The notes below the pieces were generated by a model. The model worked only from the letters and a program-made list of their open reading frames with translations, ran no database searches and had not been told where the DNA came from. From Tipula vernalis (lineage: Eukaryota > Arthropoda > Insecta > Diptera > Tipulidae), in the NCBI GenBank assembly GCA_958295665.1, contig OY282558.1, positions 64,096,789-64,160,788 on the forward strand: a stretch of 64,000 nucleotides of DNA, in the 5' to 3' direction. The position numbers and the translations under genes were made by a program. The number at the start of each line of letters is the position of its first letter. Positions within the stretch are counted from its first letter, which is position 1. Below are positions 1 to 11,765 of this stretch, piece after piece.

Positions 1-3000
1 AGAAAATACTGAAACCTTCATTCCACAGACTACTCAATGATGATTCTGCAGATGTTTATGTAATCGACATATATTAGGGCTAAATCGAGCTTGTTTAGTT
101 TCCAAGGAGATTTCGAACGAGTTGGAAAAATACGATCAAGAATGTTGGAAGCTATAGCTTTCAGTTGTGATAAATTCCATTTTAAGGGGTAATTTTTGGT
201 ATAACTACCAAACATAACTAATAAATAATCTTAAAATAAGAAAAACTTTGTGAGATATTAATAATAGATGAAAGACAAACCAACTATTTTGTAATTGGAA
301 AGCAAAATAATCGGCTTCCACATAGATAGGCACCCGAATAGTAGATTTTGTTTACAATTTATGAACATTCACACATTCTAAAGAATAACACAAATTTTGT
401 TCACAGGGCAATAAAAACATAAACATCTAATTTTATTCTAAATTCTATTGCCTGACGAAACGGAACGTGAGATACAGTCGGCTATATATTTCGTTCGGCT
501 AGATTAATAGCCAATCCTAATTTTAAATAAATCAGTGTTCTGAGAAAAGAATACAAAATTTAAAATAAATTAAATTTTAATGAGGGGTATCCACACTTCA
601 TCATAATCATCGTCTTACTATAAATAAAGAAAGACTTATTCATTTCGTATTGTTTAACATTAGCTGGATTAATACACATTGATGCGGGAAACACATGAAA
701 GCGAAAAGAAAAAAAAACTTTTCCTTCATTTGAATATTTAACGAAAATGGTAATTATAGAACGAGGAAGTTATTTTAAGATGACTATGGGGAAGTGTATC
801 ATATGTCGGCATGACAATTAGAAATGTTCATTTACATAATTTTTCTATATAAATATGTAGTTGCATAATTTACTTGAGTAGATATGGGAATACAGTGAAA
901 CTTTCGAAAAGACCACTTTAGAGGTTAGAGAAGATTCCCTGTATACGTAAAAAATTATAACTTCTATTTATTTTTAGTTACTCGTAACCCTCATTTATTC
1001 TAAAAATACTTATCGAAATTAGACACCAAACATCTATAATTTGTAAATAACAAAGAAATTCCCTAAACTTGACCCAGTCAACAAAGTCGTATGTACATAT
1101 ATACAAATTGTAGATTGTTTGATTTTAATTAAAATAATTTATGTCATCGCACACAATAACCCAAACTAATGTAAACGTATAATTATAAAAAAAAAATGTA
1201 TTGTTTATGTGAAAATGAATGGTAATTGTAAAATGACCTTCCCAGAACCCTATAACCAAATATACGAGCATATGTACATACAATGGAAGTATGTGATAAT
1301 ATCAAATGGCACCGAAAACACAAAATCGAGGTTATATTATGGTGCGTCTCACCCAACAACACACCGGAAGTATTCGTGTGCATGTACTAATCTTAAAAAA
1401 AATGATAAACTGAGTAACTCGTTTAAAAGTCAAGTGGATCGGTCATTGTAAATTTTTAATTGTTTTTCAATTATAAAATATGAACAGGCATCTTTCTAAA
1501 ATTAAATGTGTATACATTCAACAATAACCAAAATAAGAGCTAAGATAGTTCTTAGAAATGATTGTATCACATGACCCAAATATATGGTACATACATAAAA
1601 TTATGTACAACCAATTTATTAATTTAAATATTTTTCAATTAATTTTCTTAATCTTTTTATGGTTAATTAATCAGATATAGCTATTATATTGTATATATCC
1701 GGCAAAGCATGAGTACGTACTTAAGATGAAAAATTATTTAAGGCGTGGTACAATTTGCTCGTTTAGTGGAAATATTATTCTAACAAGTATTTTTCATTTT
1801 GTTTATTTCTAAAATTCTAAATAATTTTCATTAAGCTGCTTAAATAAGCAAAACACACACACACACATCACCCCACCATACCTGTAATTGATTTTCTAAA
1901 ATAGTTTTTTCCGATTTTGTGTTTTTTTTTATCTCAATTTTCGCGAATTCTGTACTGACTTGTGTACGAGTATATAACTGTTCTGTGTCTAACAACGTAT
2001 TTAATAATATGTAATTAATGAAAAACCATAGTGAAGGCTAATAGGCAGCTAAATGCATAAAATGTATGTCTTTCAATCATAAAAAATGTTACATGGAAGT
2101 CAGTAAAATTATTTTGAGGGTGTGTTATTTGCACTTGTAATATGATTTATGCAAATTTTTATTTTGATTTGATTTTTTTTTCATCAATGATACTTAAAGG
2201 AGTTGCTAAAATTAAACATCATTGCTGCAAGCACTAGAAATAATTGAAAGAGAAAAACTTACACTTGATTTGAAGTGTGACCAAGCAAAATCGGTCGCGA
2301 AGGTCGCAGAATTTTTAAGGGCGCTAAAATTCGGGTGCAAACTTCAAATTTATTGTACGCTCCCAAGTTGTCAGTTGTCATACTGAACCAATGGTTTTTC
2401 CAACCTAATTTGATCAGTCAAATGTTAGTTAAATTTATGTAAGCACCCAAAATTTGGGCAATATTCATATTTATTGAGCAACTACCTTTAAAAGTTCAAA
2501 CAGAATGCTCCACTTTCAGTTGTCAAGAAAACTTCGAAAAAGTTCAGTTTCTAGCTAAAAAAAAAATACGAAAATTGTTTATGCCTTGATCGTCAGTAAA
2601 CACTACCTATGTAGGACTGATGACCAAAGGATTAAAAATATCCGTTTTTTAGCTAAAAAACGAACACACGCAAAAGACAGATTAAAACGTTAACGTATCT
2701 TACTTTTCGACAATTTTGTCAAAAATAGGTCAAAAACCTTAAATTATGGTCAAAAAATGTTGAAAAGTGTCTAAAACTGTCTAAAAGGAAAGGCGTAAAA
2801 AACTCTCGTAAAGTGTTAAAAACTGTGCATAAAGTTTTACAAAAAAAAAAAGAAACAAAATATTGTTATTGTTTCATGGGTAAATTTTTGAAATACACCG
2901 GTAAATTTTGAAACTGTTGAAACTGATCTGAAACTAAACGACTGGCAAGAGCTCATGTCAAAAATTGTCGACAACTGTCTCATAAATACGAGTTTTCGAC

Positions 3001-4365
3001 ACTACCCATTTGGGATTTTTTCCGAATTTTTTGACTACTGCTTGCGTTTTGAAAAATATTTCTGTAATCGACATTAAAAATTTCTGTGAATTGAAATACG
3101 AATTTTGACGTTTAAATGTCATCAGAAAAAATAGGGATACTTTTTTAAAGTGAAGGTAGCTGGGGTTAAAATTAGTCAAAAATATACCGATTTTTTATGT
3201 GGAAAAACCATCAGAGAACATCTTCAATATTAAAATTAACTGATCGCCAAATCATTGGAAACAAAAAGACACAAACCTCCGCATCAAATTGAAGGCTCTG
3301 GATATGAGTGAGAAGAAAATCATGATTCGGAGTAGAAGGCAAATATAGTAAGTTCATAGTAAGCAATAAATTACAATTGTAGTTTTGTAATTGTACCTCT
3401 CCTGATAATTTGTTCGCCTAAGTTCGGCAATTATTCCATTTTCCATTTTCCATGTTCGTTTAAGTTCGGTAATTATTTCCATTTTTAAGAAACTCACAAC
3501 AAGTAATCAAATCTTATTTAAGTATTAACCAATTTTAATACTTATTACTAGCGCTCACAATTTAATTAGCTTATTTTATATGTATAATCCAAACATTCAT
3601 TAAATAGTAATTAATACAGGTTCACAGATTCATCAGTCCGATTGGATCTGTTCTTCTCAGTCACCTAAATCGCGGCTATTTTAGTATATCCCTAGCCAAT
3701 TCGTTGGGTTGTGCTTCTAGTTTTGAGTAATATTTCGAACTGAATTCTGTAATGGTTTTAATCCCAAGGTCATCCCAAGAACCCAGAATGGTCCTAGAAA
3801 TACTGCGGATTAGTAAAATGAAATTAGCTAATACCTTTCAGTTACATATACTATAAGGAATAAAACACGACTAATCAAAAAACTGAGGTTGACATAATGC
3901 GTCTAAAATCGTAGCCAATTTCATTATTATTCTGTGTGCCGAAATTAATAAAGAGAATCGGATCAACAAATTTCGCGCACAGGGCGCTCAGAGGTCTAGA
4001 GCCGCCTTCAAAATTCCCTTGTTTATCGAGAATTTTTATTCTAACTAGACCAACTTGGCAGCCTGCATCGTTCAAACATCGTGCGCAAGTGCTTCAAATT
4101 TGTTTGCTTCCTTAAAGTGCCGCTAAAAGTTTAAATAAGAATTGGTTTCCCAAAATTAAAGGTAACATATCTTTAAAGAAAAAGAAGGTCAATGTAGTTT
4201 ACAAAGTCTAAAGTGATGTAACTCTGTACCGGTACAACCTCTGAAATTTGGTTAGAAGATCAAGAAAACAAGTTTTATAATCGAAAGGGTGGATATGTTT
4301 GATGTGCAATATACGTACAAAAAATCGTCTATTGTCAAATATTGGTTGTTAAATTATTATATTCA
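1..4365. other. Intergenic AT-rich DNA, no gene recognised
   Basis: No reading frame in this stretch is longer than about 80 codons or resembles a known protein. A short (CA)n run lies near 1853-1866. There is a perfect 20-bp palindrome at 2643-2662 (CGTTTTTTAGCTAAAAAACG). A locally repetitive 'gtcaaaaa / gtctaaaa' patch lies at about 2700-2830. The 3875-4075 minus-strand frame has a more balanced composition than its surroundings but could not be assigned. Confidence 0.6.
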
Positions 4366-4745
4366 AATATTAACATAGTTGCAGTTTATCGGTCGCAGAA
4401 AAATACAATTACCAGTTTCCTCAATTTAATGTAAAGCTGCATTACCAAACACAAACGCAGTTTTATCGTAGGTGATATGAATCTGAATTTATTGAATCTA
4501 AATGAATACGATGTTTTCCTATCGCGAACTTTTACTAAGTAATGGTTTTTTGATTTTAAATAAGACAATCAACTAGAACTAGAAAAAAGCATAGGATAAC
4601 TGTTAAAGATCACCTGATCACTGACATTATGTCATTCAGATACAAAATTGATCTTAATGATAATAAACTATCAGATCATAGGTGTATATATCTTCAAGTC
4701 GGAAAGCTAAGTTTTGAGGAGGAATGCAACTATTTCAACAAAACG
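4366..4745 (+). pseudogene. Decayed non-LTR retrotransposon endonuclease fragment
   Basis: Reading the plus strand across frameshifts and stops recovers landmarks of the APE-type endonuclease of insect non-LTR retrotransposons. First comes a 'IVAVYRS' strand, then 'FIVGDMNLNLLN' (the conserved GD-N-N segment carrying catalytic Asp/Asn), an 'SNGF-ILN' segment, and finally 'DIMSF' and 'LSDHRCIYL' (the terminal SDH box). The order and spacing fit the second half of the domain. At least two stops and one frameshift make it a relic. Traces of the inter-domain linker may continue to about 5000 (a frame with FNKANKIILKNVL), but no RT motifs follow. What is seen are the motifs; the family is inferred from them, and the exact clade is not determinable. 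Confidence 0.65.
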
Positions 4746-5089
4746 TATTCTGGAATATGATAAAATCACAGTGTAAAGTTGTAAAGGTAGTAAGGTTATA
4801 CTCCTTATGGATTCGTACAGCTTCAATATAACTAATTGTATATGAAAATTATGAATGTATATTTTAATAAAGCAAATAAAATTATTTTAAAAAATGTGTT
4901 GACAAGACAATTTTTAGGAGAAAGCCTTTGTCAATACAGAAATGACGTCAATAAACATCTAAATTCAAACATTAGTGTATCTGTATGACGCCTGACTTAA
5001 AGACACAAACCACCAAACTAGTCCAGACTATATCAAAACACTCGATAAACAGAAAAACTTTAGAAAAAGATTGACTTTGGAAACACTAC

Positions 5090-5600
5090 AAATCAAATCA
5101 AGTACAACATATAAAGGGCTGAAACATCACAAGCTGATCAAAACTTCGGTCTTGATTAATTCAACTCCCAAATCAATCCCGAAATGAAGCTCTTAAGTCA
5201 ATATCAAATCAATCCCAAAATTAACTCGATTCGAAAGCAACATCTCTGCTAACTATGAACTCAACTCAATCCAACCGCCCCTTAAATCCTAAATTCGACC
5301 TCAAATTAGTCCCTAACCGAACTTCTCTTTCAAGTCCAACTCAATTTCAACTCAAACCATACGTACCGTCGTACCATCATAACCTTAAACAATCTTTCCA
5401 TCATACCATTATCCCATTATACCATCATACCATCATGACACAAAACCATTAAACCATCATACAATCGTACCATTGTACTATAGTGACGTCGAACCATCAC
5501 ACCGTGATGTATATCTTACACTCAATCCACCACCTTCATACCATTCTACCATCATATCATGGTACTATTCCTTCCTATAGCTTGACTATTCCTTAACCAA
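5090..5600. repeat. Degenerate short-period repeats (CAACTCAAxTC-like, then TACCATCA-like)
   Basis: From about 5100 to 5350 the plus strand is built from variants of 'aatcaaatcaa' and 'caactcaatcc'. From about 5350 to 5580 it is built from variants of 'taccatcat'. The open frame at 5255-5452 is a by-product of this low complexity and is not a gene. Confidence 0.6.
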
Positions 5601-6069
5601 TTCTAAAATGATTTTTGGATAAAGTTCTGTAATATAGTCAACAAGAAAATAACTTAGCTATTAAACGATTATGATGAATTTTAACGTTTCCAACGAATAG
5701 AAGGAAATGTGACTCAAAAATTATTTTTAGACGAGGTTTTGAGAAATATGTCAATATGGCTTCTACAATGTTGTCTATTTGAGTCTGTTGAGCTTTCTTT
5801 AAGACAGCCTAAATATACTATTTCAATTGCTAAGCGATCAAGATTATTTCCGTAACAATCTTTAAGTTCCATTAGAAACTTTCCTTACCAATCCTTTGCT
5901 TTAAACTTTGGGTTATACATATTTTCTGAGTATTTGCTGTCAGAGCGGTAAGTTTGGTCTTAGTATTAATAACGGTAGTGCAGGGTTTCGGAATTAGAAA
6001 TATTATTTTCAATCCTCATTCTCAACCTCAAATTTCGCTATACTCGGTTAAGGAATAACAAAGTTTCGT

Positions 6070-6400
6070 CCTACTTGGCCATATTCCAGAACTTTATCTA
6101 AAAATCATTTTAAAATCCCATTACAATCGCGCACGTCAAATTCCAATAAAATCCGTTAAAAAATGGACAAATTCTATCATAACTGACCATATTCTAGAAT
6201 TTCATATAAAAATAATTGTAGAATTTCAATACTAGTTCACATACCTTTCGAACTTCATCATAATCGTTTTAGAAATAGCCAAGTTCCATTATATTTGGCC
6301 ATATTTCAGAACTTCATCCAAATATCATTTTAGAATCCCATTTCCAAAGCACATGTCAAATTTCATCATAATCGGTTGAGAAATATACAAGTTCTCTCAT
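6070..6400. repeat. 110-bp tandem array, left part
   Basis: Three diverged units start near 6079, 6189 and 6299, each with 'ccatattccagaacttcatccaaa' followed by 'atcattttagaatccca' and 'tttcatcataatcgg' variants. The period is about 110 bp. The array resumes at 8627 after the hAT insertion. No coding potential. Confidence 0.8.
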
Positions 6401-8634
6401 ATTAGCATCAGTGGCGTAACTAGGTACCCGCAGCACCCGCAGCCGCGAGTGGGTCCATGGTTATTGGGGCCCATGAAGACACAGACCTAATAATTTCTTC
6501 ACCGTTGCTGAAGGTTATTGTCTGAGTAACTACAAATAATGTGGTTCCTTAGAAATAAAATTCTCTCTAGGTTCTGACATATTTAGATTTAGGCTGCGGT
6601 CGAATTCTCTAGTAAATCTGCTAAACGCATTTACCTTTTTTTTATGGAGGGTAAACGAAATAATGTGATGGCGCGTTATTGTCGCGTAGAATCCACGAGT
6701 TTTTTCCTATAATTCTGGTCACTTTTTTCGCATCAGCACAACAAATTATGTTGGCAACACAAAATTTAGGGCAAACTCTTTGTTCAATAATTTCGTTCAT
6801 CGTAAAAATCGACTTGCACCAATGAGGTCCACTGACTTAGCCAACCGCTATAAACAAACTGGTTGACAGATTGCGCTCAATATTGACATCATAATGAAAG
6901 ACAGTCCTATCAATCTAGCGAAACAATTTGAAATCCTTTCAGCGCGGGCATTTTATGTTATCAATTCCCGGTACTTTTTTTGACAGAACGTATTAGTGTT
7001 AGACTCCAAATTTACCCCTTTTGCACTTCAAGTTCAACCTTTTACAAATCAAATTAAGTTTTGATTAAAAAATGTTGAATATGATTTGAAAAAGGAAGAA
7101 CCTTTGCTACTAAGCAGTTAGCGAAGAATAATTGTGATGTTCATAAAAATCAAGAAGAAATAAATTGTTGAAACTTTCTTCTTAGAAAAATATTCAACCA
7201 CGACTGAAAACAATTTCGCTCATTAGAAGCGGCTTTGCTTTAGAGAAGGAATATATAGTCAGTCTCTATAATGAATTAGCGTTCGTTCGGCTTATAGCAT
7301 CTCATTTACCGGCTCTTTTTGATTAACGGTAAACAGTAAATACAAATTGAACTAACTGTAAACCGAATGGTGTTTTTGTTTGTTCTCGTTGAGATTCTCT
7401 TGATTTTGGAAATTTTTGTCGCTTCCCAATTTCATATCGTCTTTTCTCGGATTTCATGTTCTGATCACTTTTTAAATTTTCTCGCGATTTTTGAAGTTTA
7501 GCATGGAGATGAGATGCATAATGTTCGAGACATAATTGGTGATTTTAGATTCGAGACTATTCGAGTATGTATGAGATTGTCGAATGTATTTGATTGTTCG
7601 TTGCTAGTCGAGAATCTTAGAGCCTATTCAAAGAATTTGATTATCCGATACTAATACGTTTTGTTGTGCTTAGCCTTATCTTGCTTAATAGCAGTTTGCT
7701 TAATAGGATTATAGTAACATTAAGTTACTTGACAAATAATTCGGTAATTTGACTAATTTTTGAATTCGAAATGTCCTTGGGTTTACTAACAGGCTTACCG
7801 AAATTATTCATTAATATCCAGATTTTTCGGTATAATTAAACTTGTTCGAGATCAATCGAGATTCATATAATACAAAGATTATTCGAATTTTTCTGGGGTA
7901 ATCGAGATTATTCTGCGGTTTATTCTAGATTTCTTAAATTTTTCGACAATTTTAGGATTGTTTTGAGCTTCATACATATAAATCGTGATATTTAGTGCGG
8001 ATTTCTCGAGACTACGCCAAAATTTATTTCGTCGATTTTCTAGGATATTTGAAATTACTCAAGAAAGTTCAGGTTACTAACATTTCACATGACAGTGATT
8101 ATCCCGTATATGATTTCTTTCGGTTTTACGTAATTCGACGTTTGAGATCTTTCTAGAATATTCAAGATACTTTGAAAATTCCACATTTTTGAGATTATTT
8201 CGAAATTACTGATATTATCACATTTCTTTCTTATAAACTACTATTTGGTTAGCGGCGTAAAATTGTGTATTTCTCTATTCAATAACGAATTTAAGCAACA
8301 TTTTGATTAATTTTAATTACTGGTAAAAACTTCAGGTAAATGGAAAATCGCAAAGTTTACCCGATAAATGGTAAGGGGTTTTACCGGTAAATAAACTATC
8401 TTCCATTGCATTAGTTGAGATTTTTCGGTCTGCAGGGTCTAAATATCAACTTGCAACATTTAAATTTGCGCAATTTCTTAAATCCTCCTCTCGAAACCAG
8501 ATAATTTTAAACAATCGTGGCTGGAGATAAAAGGAATAAATAATTTTTTAATTAAAAAAAGAAGCATTTTTAGGGGCCCCAAGACAAATTTTGCGGTGGG
8601 GCCCGAAATTTGTAGTTACGCTACTGATTAGCAT
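6401..8634. mobile_element. Non-autonomous hAT element with 8-bp target duplication
   Basis: The element proper is 6409-8626 (2218 bp). It starts CAGTGGCGTAACTA and ends TAGTTACGCTACTG, so the termini are inverted repeats with one mismatch over 14 bp. The flanks carry a perfect 8-bp direct repeat ATTAGCAT at 6401-6408 and 8627-8634. An 8-bp duplication and CAG...CTG ends are the hallmark of the hAT superfamily. Further in, both ends share a GGGCCCC-type motif. The interior has no transposase frame; much of 7400-8250 is a loose repetition of 'ttcgagatt'-like motifs. The element sits inside the 110-bp tandem array, which continues on both sides, so the insertion is younger than the array. The boundaries are very secure; the origin of the interior is unknown. 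Confidence 0.93.
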
Positions 8635-8850
8635 ATTACAGAACTTCATCCCAATATCATTTTAGAATCCCATTTCCAACGCACATATCAAATTTCATCA
8701 TAATCGGTTGATAAATAGACAAGTTCCCTCATACTTTTCCATATTCCAGAACTTCATCCAAAAATCATTTTAGAATCTCATTTCCAATGTGCAAGCCGAA
8801 TTTCATCATAATTGATTAAAAAATAGGCAAGTTCCATAGAATGGAAATAT
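8627..8850. repeat. 110-bp tandem array, right part
   Basis: Two further units of the array seen at 6070-6400, beginning at about 8632 and 8740 with 'catattacagaacttcat' and 'catattccagaacttcat'. They are separated from the left part by the hAT insertion. Confidence 0.8.
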
Positions 8851-9604
8851 AGAATCCCATTTTCCAACGCATATATCGGTTGAGAAATAGGTTTTGTTTT
8901 TTAGACTCAGGGACTTTCAAAACGTCGAGAAAAGTGGTTTTGGACCAACCAAATTTTTCGTCATTTTGGACAAGATTTCAATACTTTGGTCTTTTTAGAC
9001 CGAAGTAATTCAATCAATGCTGTGGAATGTGTTTCCGTCAATATTACCCTCAGAAAAATTACAAAACTTTCAATGGAGAATCGCTTTTAAACCACTGTGA
9101 TTATCTGATTTCTTGATTTGAGCTTAAAAGAGCAACCTTTGAAAATAGCCCAAAAAACAAAAAAATAATTGAAATATTTATTACATAAACATTTACATAT
9201 TTTGTGACCAACTCAGCTGTTGGTTTAAAATTGTCCAAGGCCAGGTTTTCCATAAAGTAAATCTCATTTACATTTTTGAAAATTGACCTAATATTGAACA
9301 CAAAAGGATTGTTTCTAAATCCCAGGAGTTCAACCAAAATTCCCGGGAATCAAGATTATAAAAAATTACCAATTTTCCGGAATTTCGCTCGCGGGAATTC
9401 CCGGCAAGGCCCCACTACTTCAAAGTATACATACAAACATTTAGGTCATGTTCTTTCATGTATTTCTCAAACTGTCCATTAATACTTCAGGAGCATAATT
9501 GGAAAGAACTGTAAATATATAAACAATTGCACATCCAAAAACTAAATTTGATGTATACAATTAAGTAAATATGTATAAATGTGTAAACAAATGAAATAAT
9601 TATA
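8851..9604. other. Intergenic, nothing recognised
   Basis: No conserved frame. Around 9338-9410 there are several copies of a 'ttcccgggaa' type palindrome, a motif often seen in degenerate repeats. The short frames at 9101-9337 and 9276-9482 overlap each other on opposite strands and look like chance. Confidence 0.5.
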
Positions 9605-9911
9605 TACAGGGTGAATTTTTAAAAAATGCCAGGCTTTTATCTCGAGAACGGTGCTAGAGAGGAGAAAATTACTTCTAATAAAACTTGTTAAGTGTCGAGG
9701 GGGACATCGGATGGTAACCTTCAATTCGATCTTGACTTCGACTTGCAAGGTCATTTGAAGGTCAAATTGAATTTTTTTTAAAAAGAAATAGCTATTTTTG
9801 ACCCCCGATTCGGAAAGATCGCAAAATTATATGTTCAGATAGGAACTTTAGGCTCTTCTTTTGAATGACTTTCAGATGTTAATTCAAGGACAAATTACTA
9901 AATAATAAGAA

Positions 9912-10038
9912 ATAATCAGCAAATAATGAATTTTAATGCGAAATGGCTTAATTTAAAGTTGTTGGAACCACGACCTAAAGTACCAAGTTAGTATTGTCTT
10001 GGTGTATTCCCCATTAAAATTCATTATTTGCTGATTAT
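9912..10038. repeat. Inverted repeat, 27-bp arms
   Basis: The arm 9912-9938 (ATAATCAGCAAATAATGAAT followed by TTTAATG) is repeated in reverse complement at 10012-10038, with a 73-bp loop. It lies between the left terminal inverted repeat and the RT fragment of the composite element and may mark an earlier insertion. Confidence 0.85.
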
Positions 10039-10061
10039 ATGGGAGTATATGGATAACAATT

Positions 10062-11597
10062 TAACTAACCATAAACATGAACGATGATGTGGAAAAGTTC
10101 ATATCTGACATATTTTCGTTGGGACTGAAACAATGTATCAATGTGAAGAATTGCAGTAATAATGTGTTAGACCTAGCCTTTGTGCTAATTGATCATGAGA
10201 TGACCGTCACAACCTGTGATGATTTAGCTGGATCTTCAAGTATTCATCATTTGCCGCTGAATATTTCAGTCTTGTTTGAATACAGTGAATTAATCGAAAA
10301 TAATACCGACTGTGTCATCTATAACTTTAAAATGGGTGATTATGTTTCTTTAAGTGCATTTCTTGATGGGTATAATTGGTCTTCATTTTATAATAGTAAT
10401 AATATAGACGATTTGTTGAACGAATTTTATAATATTGTTCAAATGGGCATTGAAACATTCACTCCTAGATTGGTAGTTTCAGGCGCCAAGAAGGAACCGT
10501 GGTATAACAATGAATTGATAAATTTAAAAAATAGAAAGGATAAGGCTCATAAACTTTATAAACTATCTCTGAATACAGTAAATTACAACTCATTTAAGGT
10601 TTTACGTAAAAAGTATATATTTCTTAACCGATTTCTTTACAGTAATTATGTTTTGGAGGTGGAATCACAAATTAAATCGAAACCTAATCACTTTTGGCAT
10701 TTTGTTAACTATAAAAGAAAATCTGATGGTTACCCTTCCATAATGTATTTGAAAGACCAATTCTGTGATAACATTCTAGATAAGGTTAATTTGTTTGCTG
10801 ATTTCTTTGAGAGCGTTTATAATCCAGATTCAGGTTCTAATCTCTGCAGCTTGAATAATTTCACGAGTAATAAGAAATTTTCAATGTTGGAATTGTCAAA
10901 TCTTGACATTAACCATAGTGCCGGCTTTGATTCGTTACCACCTTTATTTTTAAAATTGACCGGTAACGCAATTGCCGCTCCGGTGTGCTTTCTATTTAAT
11001 AGAAATCGAAGAGAGGGATATTTCCCCACTCTTTGGAAGCGATCGCTTATTAAACCTATTTTCAAATCCGGGATTCGTGGTAATATTGAGAACTAGAGGG
11101 GTATTTGTATAATTTCAGTCTTACCCAAGTTGTTTGAGAAACTTGTTAAAGACTTATTCTTTCACGTAAAAACTTTTATTTCTCATAAACAGCATATGGT
11201 TTCTTTCCAGGCAGATCAACTGTTACTAATTTACTCTTGCTTACAAATTGTGTCTCTAATGCCTTACATAGAGGTAAAATTGTGCAGGTTTTGTACACTG
11301 ATTTCTGTAAGGCCTTTGATAAGATTGATCATGACTTGCTGTTGAAGAAACTTGATTCTTTGCATTGTAGTTTTCTCCCACTAGACTGGATCCGATCTTA
11401 TCTTGATTCCAGAAGAGTTATTAATGTCACTTCGGGAGTGCCTCAAGGTAGTCATTTGGGTCCTATGCTTTTCATACTATTCATCAATGACGTAGTGAAT
11501 TGTTTGAGTTATTCCGACATCCTCATCTATGCGGACGAAATTAAAATTTTTAAAATCATTTCATGCACCAATGACGCAAGAGACTTAATTCAATTTA
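10062..11597 (+). pseudogene. Non-LTR retrotransposon ORF2 fragment (endonuclease C-terminus plus reverse transcriptase)
   Basis: The first open part (10077-11096) starts inside the endonuclease with NNVLDLAFV, and SSIHHLPL in place of the usual SDHHPL box. A tryptophan-rich linker (KKEPWYNNELINLKNRKDK) follows, then RT block 0 (AGFDSLPPLFLKL) and block 1 (FPTLWKRSLIKPIFKSG). An in-frame TAG at 11094-11096 replaces the Tyr of the NYR motif; the same frame continues with ISVLPKLFEKLV. A frameshift near 11220-11240 moves reading to 11237-11773, which has the catalytic block VLYTDFCKAFDKIDHDLL, then TSGVPQGSHLGPMLFILFIN. The active-site box reads YADE instead of YADD, so the enzyme is dead. From about 11598 the frame simply reads through the inverted repeat and is not RT. 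The family resembles Jockey/CR1-type insect elements. Confidence 0.88.
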
Positions 11598-11765
11598 TTC
11601 AATTTGACCTTCAAATGACCTTGAAGGTCGAAGTCAAGATCGAATTGAAGGTCACCATCCGATGTCACCCTCGACATTTAACAACTTTCATTATAAGTAA
11701 TTTTCTCCTATCTAGCATCGTTCTCGAGATAAAAGCCTGGCATTTTTTTAAAAACTCACCCTGTA

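Larger units (their letters stand above)
9605..11765. mobile_element. Composite element: 166-bp terminal inverted repeats enclosing an RT fragment
   Basis: The left arm 9607-9772 begins CAGGGTGAATTTTTAAAAAA. It is matched in reverse complement by 11598-11763, which ends TTTTTTTAAAAACTCACCCTG. The arms share blocks such as 'gccaggcttttatctcgaga' and 'tcgatcttgacttcgacttg' with scattered differences. Both ends are bordered by TA, so the duplication may be TA (9605-9606 and 11764-11765). Inside the left arm, 9773-10060 is non-coding and contains an inverted repeat (9912-9938 with 10012-10038). The rest, about 10060-11597, is a non-LTR reverse transcriptase relic that stops abruptly where the right arm begins. 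The arms mark a DNA-transposon or foldback type element. Whether the RT was captured or inserted is inference. The superfamily is not assigned. Confidence 0.85.

Noticed and set aside
3875..4075. Minus-strand frame with a 'VRIKILDKQGNFEGG' stretch, possibly a Pao/BEL protease-region scrap
   Set aside because: The catalytic DSG motif is not present in the frame and no flanking pol or gag motifs were found.
5255..5452. 65-codon plus-strand frame
   Set aside because: It is made entirely of short-period repeats (Ser, His, Pro-rich by composition).
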